From the NCBI RefSeq assembly GCF_020283565.1, contig NC_060061.1:20559362-20623361 (forward strand): a stretch of DNA of 64,000 nucleotides, given 5' to 3'. This document shows positions 42,715 to 55,300 of the stretch, piece after piece. The notes under the pieces were generated by a model. The model did no database searches and was not told the origin of the DNA. It was given only the letters and a program-made list of their open reading frames with translations. A program made the position numbers and the translations under genes. The DNA is from Trifolium pratense (lineage: Eukaryota > Streptophyta > Magnoliopsida > Fabales > Fabaceae). The stretch's first letter is position 1; each line of letters starts with the position of its first letter.

Positions 42715-45140
42715 CTAAGCCAGATACTTGAAGGTGTTGGGGTTATCTTGGTCCCTCTCCAAGTAGTCCCGACTGATGAGATCTTCAATCCGCTTCTTGA
42801 TTGCTTTGATATCAGGCTTGAACATGCGTCCCAACTGCTCAACGCACTCCGAAACTAATTGTTGATGACCCAAAACTTTCCTACTCTTCATAATGCGCAC
42901 AATAGCTGCATCAATAGCATATCGCCGGTCTTGATAAACATCTTCAATAACCTTCTTCCTTTCATCAACGGGTGGTAGAGGGATCTTTATCCTTCTCATT
43001 TTATCAGTAAATTTGGAATTGAACTCAAAGCTGTCTTTTGGGGATATTGTTTTAGTGTTAGGCTCCTTAAGAAGGATCTTGTATTTTGCGCAGGAAAGTG
43101 AATGAAGCAACCTAACTAGATCCTCATTATTCAAATTCAGCTGAGTCATAATCTCTGAATAACTTAACTTATCCGCATTGTTGAATAGTAACAGGGCAGC
43201 AGCCTGATAGGTTGAGACAATTAACTCAATGGTTTTTGGATTAAACTTGCCAATGATGTTGCAAGATCCCAGTGAGTAAATCCATGTGAGTTTTCTATGC
43301 TTTGTCATTGTTTCATAAAATCCCTTAAAAACTTCGACGCACTTGACCATCTCTGAAGGGAGGTTGAGATCACCAGACTTATAACTTGGCCAAAATCCAG
43401 TGGTAAGAACAGTGACTGTCAAGTCAATTCCAGGATTTACATATGAGTTCTCATTAAGATATTCCTGAAATTTCAATTGATTGTCCCTAGCCAATGTCAA
43501 GTCTACTACCATTCCCTCCATTTTCGATGTGAACTGGCCACCACATTGCTGCTTTAACCTGGTCAAAATACACTTCTCATGGTCATCATTCCCACTCCTG
43601 TCAAAAAGTAATCTTCGGCCAAGCTTCTTCCTGTAAAATTCTGCAAAGAGATCCTTGTCACTGATATATGCAAGCAGCTTGACTACCTTCTCAAGTGTGT
43701 CTTCAATGGCTTCATCACTCATCTTCTCACTTCCACCCTTTTTAAGGATATTATCACAGAATGAAGATAATAGTTCTGCACTTGAACTACCAGCAACAGT
43801 TTTGTTGCAGAATACCTCAAATGCATCCTTTAATGCCTTGTGGAACAGTGTGTGATTCATAAAGCAGTTATTAACGTATGTCATATACTTGTCATGGAGC
43901 TCTATGAATTTTCTGACAAGAACATGATCCTGAGAGCCAGAACCACTTGTAGTCTTCTGATTGCTAGCACTTTCTTCTGCCAGTTGAACCAAAGCTGTAC
44001 CCTCATCGGTAATATGCTGCTTGAATAAATTGGCAACAGGATCCAGCCCTTTAGGTATTTTATGGTAGAGTCTATACATCCTAGAGAGATCATCCACCTT
44101 ATCATCTCTAAGCAAGGCACGACATCCTGAGTGCTCCTTCTCGAGTAGTTGATTTGCATGGTTTACTAGCAACTCATGTTGCACCGTTTCCACCAGTTTC
44201 TGCTCAGTGCTAGCATGCAAGTAATGAGACACTCTTTCTCTCTCTCGTTTCAAGCAATCCTCGGCCTTTATCATGTAATCTGGGCAGGAGTCAGACTCGA
44301 TCCAGATTGTAGCCTTACTTTTGTAGTAATTGGTTGTATCCTCAAGCATCTGCACCTCAAAATCCTTTTCATATTGCACTATTTCACCCATACCTATCGC
44401 AACAAATATGTCAAGAACATTTTTCAACAATGATCTATCAATTTGTTCGCCCTCACGCTCTTTGTAGATAAGATCAATCACAGCTTTCCTAGCATTAGCC
44501 CGCACCTCCGTATAAGCCAAATCACGGAAGGCCGAAAGCCCAACTGCATTGAGCGAAGGAACGGAGGCTCGTGGAACATAGTACCGGTCCAGATAATGGA
44601 AGAAGCGTGAAAGCCACCTAACAAAAACCTTGTGGTTTGACCACCTCTGGACAAGCTCCCTCAGCATGAATTCATCATGCTTATCTCTTACAGCAGACAA
44701 AACCTAAAAAAGAATGTTGTAAAGAGTATCAGACACAGCAAATCAAATCATATACGACAAAAGGAATTCAAACAAATTTCTTTTTTTTTTTTGAACGACA
44801 AATATATTATTATTAATAACAAACAGATGCCGGGAAAAGCATAACTACAAAACAAAATTTAAAACAGTGAAGTGAGAAAATAAAACATAAACAGTGAAGG
44901 TTTCCCTACCTTAGTTCTAATGTATTCATCAAAACAATCGTTATATTTGTCATATAGCTGTTGTGAATAGTCAGATGGTGGCTTCTGAGTACACAAGTTA
45001 TAAATGGTTGTGTACATCATCATGTACTCCTCGGAACTGAACTGAGGTTCTTGTAATCCTTCGAGAATTCTCTTCAACTTAGCAATCCCGCTCTGCATAT
45101 GGGCCCAGCCTTGATCTAGGTCAATAGTTTTTCGTTCCAT
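42715..45140 (-). CDS. CUL1: Cullin-1, scaffold of SCF ubiquitin ligases
   Basis: CUL1 bridges SKP1/F-box receptors and the RBX1/E2 module in nuclear and cytosolic ubiquitination, including auxin and jasmonate signalling. Coding exons are 44910-45140 and 42715-44703, with one GT-AG intron; together they give 739 codons, the usual cullin-1 length. The N-terminus has [19 protein letters not shown] and [20 protein letters not shown], the SKP1/F-box binding part. The cullin-homology part shows [20 protein letters not shown] and [20 protein letters not shown]. The winged-helix end [20 protein letters not shown] contains the NEDD8 acceptor Lys, and the C-terminus is [16 protein letters not shown]. 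No frame break was seen. The second exon runs nearly 2 kb without introns, unusual for plant CUL1. It is divergent from GCN2. Confidence 0.93.
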
Positions 45141-46389
45141 TGTAGCCTAACCGAAGCGATGAAGTGAGACGATCGATGTGATTGTGTATATATAGTTACC
45201 GTGAGTATGAAGCAAAACGATGAGATTGGAGGCCGGAAGGAATAACAAGCGCTAACCCAAGAATATAGGTTTGGAATCCACCTATCTCTATAATTTTTAT
45301 TGAATGAAACTTGGTTTACTTATATAGAATGAAAAAATAAAAATAACAAATCTCCTAAAAATAGTAAAGGAAACTAGTACATCTAGCTAAAATAAAAATA
45401 TAACAAATCTACTTAAAAGATAGTAAAATAAAATAACACATCTAGCTAAAATAAAAATACAACAAATCTTTGTCAAAAAAAAAAAAAATACAACAAATCT
45501 AATTAAAATATAGTAAAAACTTTGTGAAAAAAGAATCTTTAGTATTTTCTAAAAACAAAACTTTTTTTTTTTAGAAAAACAATTGGGATTTTTTTTAAAA
45601 AAAATAATTTGGGATCCTAATCCAAAAAGATTAATAACAAATGTTTAATACTAACAAAGTTTGTCGAATAAAAAAAAGTTTGGGAGTAAAGATTATGTTT
45701 TTAAAAAAAGTTTATTTTTTTTTAAAAAAAAATTATGTTTTTTTTAATTAAAAAAGATTTGAAATTAAATATTTATTTTGGAAATAAATTTTATGTAGGA
45801 GTAAATCTTTATTTTGGGAGCAAAATACGAAAATTCGCTTTTTTGTTTTAGGAGTAAAGTTTGTAGGAAAAAAAAACTTGATTTTTTATTTTTTTAAAAT
45901 TATTATTATCTAACCTGAAATTTAAAAAATAAATATAATTTTTTTTCCATGTGTACAAGTCACGTCATCATATTTGCACAGTCACATGTCTTGCTTTATA
46001 TTTAGGAGGCAAAACGAAAAAATCTATTTTTTACCGGAGTAAACAGAAAAAAATTTACATTTAAAATAAATAAAAATTCGCTTATTTTGTAGGGGTAAAT
46101 GAAATTTACCCAAAATTAAAAAAACCAATTTGTTTGACAAGTAAAAAATTCAAGAATATTTACTTATTTACTCGGTAAAAAAAAAAAATGTAACCTGAAA
46201 GTGAAACCCTGATTGAAGTTACACAATTTCTCATTTGCTTTGTAACATCCTGATGCGGATGTAAGCGCCACCTTCTCTGACTCACTCCTATCTCTCTCTA
46301 ACGCACACATTTTTTCATTCTCCAATTTCTCGTCAAAATCTCGCGAGCTCCATTCTCCAATTATCGTTTTGATTGAAGTTTCGAAATCA
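45141..46389. promoter_or_regulatory. Divergent promoter region between CUL1 and GCN2
   Basis: About 1.25 kb separates the two start codons. The CUL1 side has TATATATAGTTACC at 45186 (opposite strand GGTAACTATATATA), a possible TATA box. The GCN2 side has a CT-rich leader (TATCTCTCTCTAACGC at about 46290). The middle is extremely AT-rich, with a repeated ACATCTAGCTAAAATAAAAA unit (about 45379 and 45437) and oligo-A/T runs. Exact transcription starts cannot be read. Confidence 0.45.
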
Positions 46390-49300
46390 ATGGGGCACAA
46401 GAAGAAGCGTGGTGGAGGTGGTGGTGGAGGAAGAAGAAACAAAGCAAGAACACCTTCCAAAGACCACACTTCTCCATTCAGTCACGATGATCATAACGAA
46501 CAACTCTCCGAAGAGATTACTGCACTGTAACTAACTATCTTCAACACATTCATTCATTCATTCATTCATTCAATGCATTCAATTCAATTCATTTTGACTT
46601 GTTTCATAACCTTTTGATTAGGTGTGCGATTTTCCAAGAGGATTGTGAATTTGTTCCTGGTTCGCCTCCTCAAGTAGTTATTAAGCTAAGGTTTGTTTGT
46701 TTCTATTCATAATCATGATTAATCAATGATATACTGTATTGTTATTGTTATTATTACTATCTGTGAAGCACGGACACCGGACACGACACCGGCACTGACA
46801 GGTCGACACCGATAATAATTTGAGAAAATGACACAATTCATTGTAATTATAAGTGTCGGTGTCGTGTCGGTGCTTGTCCAACACCGGGACATGCCTAATC
46901 CGTGGAGTGTCCGTGCTTCATAGGTTATTATTATCAATGTATTATTTCCGTGCTTCATAGGTTATTATTATCAATGTATTATTTATGTTTGAAATTGATT
47001 GAGCAGGCCTTACTCGAATGACATGGGTTATGAGGACGTGGATGTTTCTGCTGTTCTTGTTGTTAGGTATGTTAATTCATTCATTTAGTCCTTTTGCATG
47101 AAGCAATGACGTTGACACTGACACGTAGACATCGATAATAGTTTAAGAAAATGAAAATGATTGAATATAACTACATGTGTCGGGCGCAATTCAATTGGTT
47201 AAAGGAGTTGGAGGACCTGGTTCTGGTTCAAACACTGGTGAAAGAGAAAAATACTAATATAACAACTAATTACTAATATTTGCCTATCCAAAATAAACTA
47301 CATGTGTTTGAGACTAGACACCAGGACACACCTTTGATGTAAAGTATCGGTGGTACATAGGTTTCGTTTCTATTTTTGTTTGTGAAGAAGGGGATGTTTG
47401 TTGCTACAAAGTCAATCATTGTTTTTGGCTCTATTATTTTGGCTAGGTGCTTGCCTGGGTATCCCTTCAAGTGTCCCAAGTTGCAGATTACTCCTGAGAT
47501 GGGTTTATCAGAAACTGATGCTAATAAACTTTTGTCTCTCCTCCTTGATCAGGTGCTTGCCTGTTCTTTCAAATTAACTATTGTTTCGTTGTTAGTTGGT
47601 GATGTATTATTTGTATGAGTGTGGCAAGGGTGATATGTTCTTTGTTGTGTGTAAAATGTAGTGTGATATTTTGTTCTTTCCATTTTTCAGGCTAGTTTAA
47701 ACGCTAGGGAAGGACGAGTAATGATCTTCAATTTAGTTGAGGCTGCTCAAGAATTTCTGTCTAGAATTGAGCCTATTGCCAAACCAACTGAATCCGTGAG
47801 CTTACTATTACTTATATACTAATTTTCTGTTAAGCTATTGTAACTATTATTATTTACTTAAGCTTGTTATCATAAAATCAATATTAGTTAGTATTTTGTT
47901 TTTAATAAAAAAGAAGATTGTAGAAGTCAGTGATGATGTTCTTTAATTTCTTATATAATTATTGATTGATATTTGATGGATCATTTATTTCTAAGAACAA
48001 GTTAGTTTAGTTGGCTACCTAAACTGATGGTGATATGTTTCTATCCTCTGATTGTAGAAGTTTTTGCACTCAACTACAGAAGGCATTGAAGAATTGTGTC
48101 TCAAGGATATGACATCTTCAAATAAGAATAGATCTTTTGTTTATGGTTTCATCGACCTTTTCAGTGGCTATGGGGAGTCCTGGAATTGGAGTTTTGGAAT
48201 TGATGAAACTGCTGTAAAAAGTTCTTCTCTTCCTTCTTCTAAGTTAGATGCCTCCAAGCCACGAATAGAAGCCTGGGAAAAGAAATCTGATAGCAAGGAA
48301 AACCCGTCCATATTGCAAGAACTTCCTGCCAAATTAGATACTGTTGGAGAAGTTAGTGAAGACAGTAACAATTGTTTATCTTTGACTCGTTCAAGTAGTT
48401 CAAGTAGTTCAAGTAGATCTCTGATGGATAATTTTATAGGGGACGGCAATGAAGGTGAGAAAGAGGTAATTTAAATGACATGATTTGCTTATTGTAAGGG
48501 TCTGTGTACTCTATGTTTGACATCACTGACATCAGTCTATGCTTATAAGAAAATGCCGGCATCATTTTTTTTTCCTTTTTCTTTTGTTCCTATATATCCA
48601 ATGTTAAGAATTACCCTTGTTAAATTTTTTTATTTATAATAGGCCAGTATTATGTTCCTAACCGTCGAAATTGATGAGTCTTTCAATGATTTTTGGACTT
48701 TTGATATCTTGTTTTCCACCTGAACGAAAAAATGGTAATGATAAATAATGTTCATTGATTTTTAAGGAAAAAAAGTTGAGCAATTTGAGTGGTTTGTGCA
48801 TAATGTTAAGACTCCTGAAAGGTTTAATACATTAGATTGTTGATTTTTAATTAAGCACATGAAGATGAACAATGCAGATCATGTAATTTCGAAGTTAGTA
48901 ACCTATTTTTTTTGTGTGGGTTTGTACGTCTGATGTTTGAAATTTGAAATAATTGCACAATCAATGAGTTATAGCAGAATGAAAATAGAATATGGTTTGA
49001 TGCAACATGCCTCCGTTCTTATGATGGATGGGAAATCATTCACACTTCATTGAAATTTAGAAACTCTGTCATACTTTTTTTTGGCACCATTTTAATTGGT
49101 TTGCAGCTGATTGAGACACCTGTTTATGCCAATTCCTTTATTTTCTATCACTTGACAAGCAGTATTTTATTGTTGACAATGTTACTGACTCTGTTTAGAA
49201 TAACAGAAAGCTAACTGCCCTATTACAATAATAAGCTAGAAGCTTCCTAAACTATATACTCTAACACTATATACTCTAACAGACGAGTATACAACAGAAG

Positions 49301-52300
49301 ATAACAAAGGCATGTCTGGAAGCGAGTCTACAGAGTCTCTTTCTTCTGCATCCTCACCTCATCACCAAGAAGCATCTCAAACAACAGAGAAGGATCTAAT
49401 GATGGTAAAAAACTCAAATTTACTGCTATCATCTTGTCACAATAGAGTTATGCTCAACATTAATTTGGTTCTTCCTCCTTTTGCATTAGGTTCACATGCT
49501 TCGCCTTGTTTGCGCCTCTAAAGGTACCTTGGCCGACTCTTTGCCGCAATTAGCAACAGAGCTGTACAACTTAGGGGTATGAAAAAGAATGCTATTTTAC
49601 CTAAACTAAAATATTTTTTCTTCCATTTTCAAATAATTTCTAGTTCTACAATGATCTTGATCCTTTGAGTTGTATTCCCAGATCTTTTCTGACTCGGCAC
49701 GTGATATGGCATCAAAACCGCCTTCCCTTTTCAACAAAACCTTTGATCATATCTTCAAGAAACAGCTGGTTGGCAAATCTACGAGGATATATATTCTCTT
49801 TCTTACCCCTAAATATTTATTTGTTTATTCATTTATTTATTTGTTTTGTCTAGGCATCATCCAGAATATCTCAATTTTGGACACCTTCTTCTGATCTTGG
49901 AGACTCTAATACAGTTCACCATAGTTCTCGATATTTAAATGATTTTGAGGAGCTACGACCTCTTGGTAAAGGAACTTTATGAACTTGTGTTTTGAGTTAT
50001 ATATATTATGTAATTCTTTGATGTCATTTACTCCTAGATGTATACCATCATGATGGTAGAGTACTATAATTTCTTTTTGCCGATGGTCTTGATTGCATGG
50101 CCTCTGTGTTTGTTGCAAAAGATAACATGAATTATTGTTATTATAGCTTTGGAAATAATAGGAGTGTACGTAACATTTGAACTTTAGGATCTTAGAAAAC
50201 AGTTCCATTATTATCATTCTTGTCAATATATATGCTGTATTGATTTTTCATGTATATTAATGTCAATGTGCTGTTGAGTGCAAAACATTTGATAATTTCA
50301 GAACTACCTCAGTTGATATTTATTCTCAAGTTGGCATCAAAGCAGGTTAAATTCTTATTATGCTTGTTGTTCCTGGATTCTGCGTTATGGTTTAGCAAAT
50401 CCTATATCCCTTGAAAAATCTCTGTTAGGTGAAGTCATTTCCAAATCTCTCAGAAAAATCTATATTTGGTTTTCAACCATTAACAGACAAGACCCTAACA
50501 TCTTAGAATTTGGGCTGATGTGAGATCTCAACTAACCCCGTCATGCTCAGGGATGCACATCTAAAGGAGCATGGGCAAAAGTAGTTTTGCCCGATAACAG
50601 ATAGCTTAACACAACCTCACATCCAAGACTAGACATATGAAGCGTTGACAAATATGGGTGATCCTGGTCCATATGAAGCGTTGACAAATACGGGTGATCC
50701 TGGTCCAATAACAAATCTAGGATAGACTTGGATACCACCTTAAAATCTGGTCTTAGGCCCAACTCAATCCCAAGTCTATCCTAAATTGTCATCTCAATTC
50801 ACCTTTTTAGCTAGAAATTAAATTGGTCATCAAATTGGCCATAAGTTTATTGAAGGAATTTTTTAATTCAGAGAATGGCCCAATTTTGTATTATCTCACC
50901 ACTTATCAAATGTTTGCAGATTTCTTTTTCTTTGGGTAGTCGACAGTTTGAGTTGCAATTTGCTGTTTGTTTTTATAGCAAATAATACACTATTTTTGTT
51001 TACCCCCATGTATAAGGTGAAAGTTTCAATTTATTATAGTTTAGCTCCTGCTTTTGCTGTATTTTTATTGGCTATTGAATGAAGCATTTCAATGAGATTT
51101 TTTATTTAAGTTGATTAAGTAAGTAGATTTTCTTATATGTCTAATCATTTACTGAAAGATTTTGCTTGGCAATGTAATAGGTTATATGTCTAATCATTTA
51201 CTGAAAGATTTTCCTTGGCAATGTAATAGGTCATGGTGGTTTTGGTCACGTTGTGCTGTGCAAAAATAAACTCGATGGAAGGCAGTATGCAATGAAGAAA
51301 ATCCGCCTTAAGGACAAAAGCATGCCTGACCGAATATTAAGGTGAATTTAAATGATCTAGAAAGGAACTTGCTATAGCGTTGGCAACATTGACTGTTACT
51401 TTTTAATGTGTAGTTTTTTCACTAATGTACATAATTCAGTGCATGATTAAGTGGTTATAGCCAATGCATTACATTTACAGTCACATATATTGATTAATAT
51501 TGGAAAATTTACCTGATCCAGTTTTTGCAAATCTTCAATTTCGTTTTACAACATGGGTTGCATAAATATTGTTCATCGGCACTTTCTGATCCAACTCCTG
51601 CATGCTGCAATTTATGATTAATTTTGGGATAATGAAACATTTTTAAGCAGTAATCATAACTGCTGTTGAAACTAAACCTTCATCAGAATCCAAGGGTTGA
51701 TTTTGTTATTTAATATTTTACGTTTTATTGATCCTAAGGGAAGTATGATTGCATGTTTAAAAACTTGCTATTCTGATAAAAGTCTTAATTGTTGTGGTGT
51801 TTGAAGATGTATCCGTTACTAATCATGTCAATTTGTCAACAATTACATCCATTAATTTCTTTACCGCCCACCATTTTTTGGTCACCATAATTTATTGTAG
51901 GATTTCAATGAGACAACTACACATAATTTTTCATTTCATCTACCTGTATCAGATTCTGAGGTTGATCTTCTTCGATCTCATTGTTACTTTAATTTATAGA
52001 TCCAAGATACTGAGAATAGTTGCATTAGTTATCTCATCTGTTGATACAATGTTTTTCCTTCTTTCAGTTTTACTGATGCTTAAACTAAATTTCTTAAAAA
52101 TCTTGTATCTCGGTGCTCTCAAACTTATTGAAATCCTTGCATCAACTAGTATGCCTTGTAGCTGTATGTTAAATTATATTAAAGGAATCAGGATATAATT
52201 TAGAGCTGATATCTTGATGTAGACTAGATCATAAATCTAGAAGATATAATTTGTGATGGAAGATGAATTCAGGTTTAAAAGAGATTTAAAAAAAAAAGTT

Positions 52301-55300
52301 GTGAAAAGATATCATGGTCGAATTTACTTAATTGGTGCTAATGTTCTGTCGCATAAAATTGAAATGACAACCAGAGGAGAGTTCAAATTAGAACCAAGGG
52401 GAGAGCAAGTATGGCTTTTAAATCAGTATGAGTATAGCTTCTCTTTGCATCATACATGACCCTTTTTCTTGGTCAATTAGATTTCATGGTATAAGTATTA
52501 TGACATATCTTATTTATTGTCTCATTTCATGTTTTGATATAATTCATTTTCCTTTATGTTGTTTGTCTTTTTTTTCTTCATGTTTTGGGAATTATAAGAG
52601 AGTAATGTCGTTATTTGATTACTTCCAGCTGTGTCCATTTCTTATCTTTTCTTACTATTTACATGTAATTGTATCCTCATCTTTTAAAGTCAATAACTTA
52701 CTTGTTTATCCATCTATCTATGGCGAGAAAATCAGGGAGGTTGCTACACTTTCTCGTTTACAACATCAACATGTTGTTCGGTATTATCAGGTATGAAGGT
52801 TTATTATTTGCACAAATTTTCGTATTATGGAAACTTTAGTTTCTTGTTTCAGATTCTTATTTCCTAAGTTTCTGCATTAGCTGTATGCTCTATTGCATTG
52901 ACCATCCTTTATGATCTTTTGGATATGTAACTTGTAGTGGATACTGCTTTGATTATATTCTAAGAGGGAGTGAGGGGAACAGTTTTCGAAAGAGTCTATG
53001 AATAGAAATGCGAATAAAATGTTTTAGTTTATCACAATGTTCTGTGTTCAAATGATGGTTTTCAATTTTTAATAGCTGTAAAACTTTCAGGCATGGTTTG
53101 AAACTGGAGTTACAGATTCTTATGGTGATAGTGGTGGGGATTCAAGGACTCCAGCGAGCTCTACTTTCAGCTACAATGTTGCAAGCTCCAATGATGTTGT
53201 TGGGCGTGAGAATCAGCTTGAATCAACATATCTTTATATACAAATGGAGTACTGTCCCATGTAATGTATTTTATTTCTTTTTATTCTTGACTCATGTAAA
53301 CAAAATTTCACAAGTACACTCATTATTGTTCATTATGTTGTATTCACTAAATATCATTGTTGTTGGGTCAAAGGACTCTTCGCCAGATGTTTGAATCATA
53401 TAATCATTTTGACAAAGAACTGGCATGGCATTTGTTTCGCCAAATAGTAGAAGGCTTGGCACACATACATGGGCAAGGAATAATTCATCGAGACTTAACA
53501 CCAAGTAACATATTCTTTGATGCCCGTAATGATATTAAAATCGGTGACTTTGGTCTTGGTAAGATCTTGAATCCATCGGTTGTTTATTTTCTTTTTCTTC
53601 GTGCATGTTGCCAATATTTTCTCTATCTAGGTTATTGCAACAATGGACAACTTCAATATCCGTGAATGGTGCTCATGAAATTATTAGAATATGTGATAGC
53701 CTAGTAATCTGTAGGCTAGCAAGGTTTCCAATGACATTCTGATTTACATGTGCAATTTTCATTTCAATATAATGTATCTTTATAATAAAAGTCACGGTCA
53801 TTGACAAATGCCTGCACATATACACAGTTTCTTGTGTGTGCAGTAACATTATGTACCTCTTGGTGCAGTGTTTCCCTGTTTTTGATTTGGTCTAAAAACT
53901 TATATAAAACAGTGCCATATTAATGTTTGAGTTTTCTACACTAGAGGGAGTAGTGGTTGTTTGTGAATTACTTATCAATTTTTCTTCTTCTTTTCTTTCA
54001 GCCAAGTTCTTGAAGTTGGAGCAGCTCGATCAAGATTTAGCCCATCCTGCTGATACAACTGGAGTTTCCATTGATGGCACTGGACAAGTTGGGACATATT
54101 TTTATACAGCTCCTGAAATTGAGCAAGGATGGCCTAAGATTGATGAAAAGGTATAAAACATTCAACATTATTCTTTTTTAGCTATATTATATTTTGCTTC
54201 AAGCACAATTATGTAATTCTTGGGTTTACTTGATATGTAGGCTGACATGTACAGCTTAGGAGTGGTTTTCTTTGAGCTTTGGCATCCATTTGGGACAGCA
54301 ATGGAGAGACATGTTGTTTTATCCGATCTGAAACAAAAAGGGGAACTTCCACCTGCTTGGGTTGCTATGTTTCCAGAACAGGAATCCTTGCTGCGGCAGT
54401 TGATGTCTCTAGGTCCCTCAGATCGACCATCGGCCACTGAACTTCTGCAGAATAATGCATTTCCTCCACGAATGGAGTCTGAATTGTTGGACGGCAAGTG
54501 ACTATGACCTTTGTTGTTTATTCTGCTACATATTATTATTGTAATGAACCTACATAATACAAGTTGTTATCCACCAAAAAAATTCAATATGTTATCTCAT
54601 TGAGTGGGGTTAGTTACATGGGCCAAATATTATCAATGCATTGGACTATCAACGAAAAGAAATGGAAAATTATATATTAATCACGACTCTCGAGTCTTGT
54701 GCAAATCATAATTGTTTTTCCCCCCATTTTGCAACGTTTTGACTCAATGATTCCCATCAATTTGTGTTGAAAGGTAGTCTGGAAATTTATAAAATCATCA
54801 TTATGCACATACAAAGAATATGATTAATATCATTATGCACATACAAAGAATATGATTAATTTATTTACGAGGTTTTGGTTTCTGATATGGTGAGAATTGC
54901 ATATGTTTCTAACTATATTCTTTGTTGCATGTGTTCAGCTGTACCCAATTTATGTCCATGCTATATTAGATATAAAAATCATTCATAAATCTCCACCCAA
55001 CTACTTAATATTTTAGGCGAGTTAGTTCATGACATTATAATAAAGCCTCTGATCAAGTGGTCAACATTTGATAAGGCCAAAGGGTTCTTGGGTGTGGGAG
55101 TACGTACTATATATATAAAAACATTCATATACTTCCAACACATTAAGTTTTTCATAGTTGGTTCATGATATTGATAGTTTGTTCTTTTCCTGCTAAAGAA
55201 CTGTGTAATTTGTTACAGTTACTATTGACTATATATTTTTTTTTTATATAAAAATAATATATCAATAATGCATATATTTTTCTCTCTTGAATGCTTACTT

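Noticed and set aside
43655..44433. Plus-strand ORFs within CUL1
   Set aside because: Shadows of the cullin reading frame with no independent support.
42715..45140. CUL1 as a processed pseudogene
   Set aside because: One intron with proper borders remains, the frame is intact to the normal C-terminus, and an upstream region shared with GCN2 is present.
49283..49287. Acceptor AACAG at 49282 for GCN2 exon 7
   Set aside because: It puts the exon out of frame; the GACGAG acceptor with the exon from 49288 keeps the frame into the conserved KDLMMVHML segment.
51794..52796. Plus-strand ORFs in GCN2 introns 11 and 12
   Set aside because: Hydrophobic translations of AT-rich intron DNA; only 52736-52790 is exon sequence.
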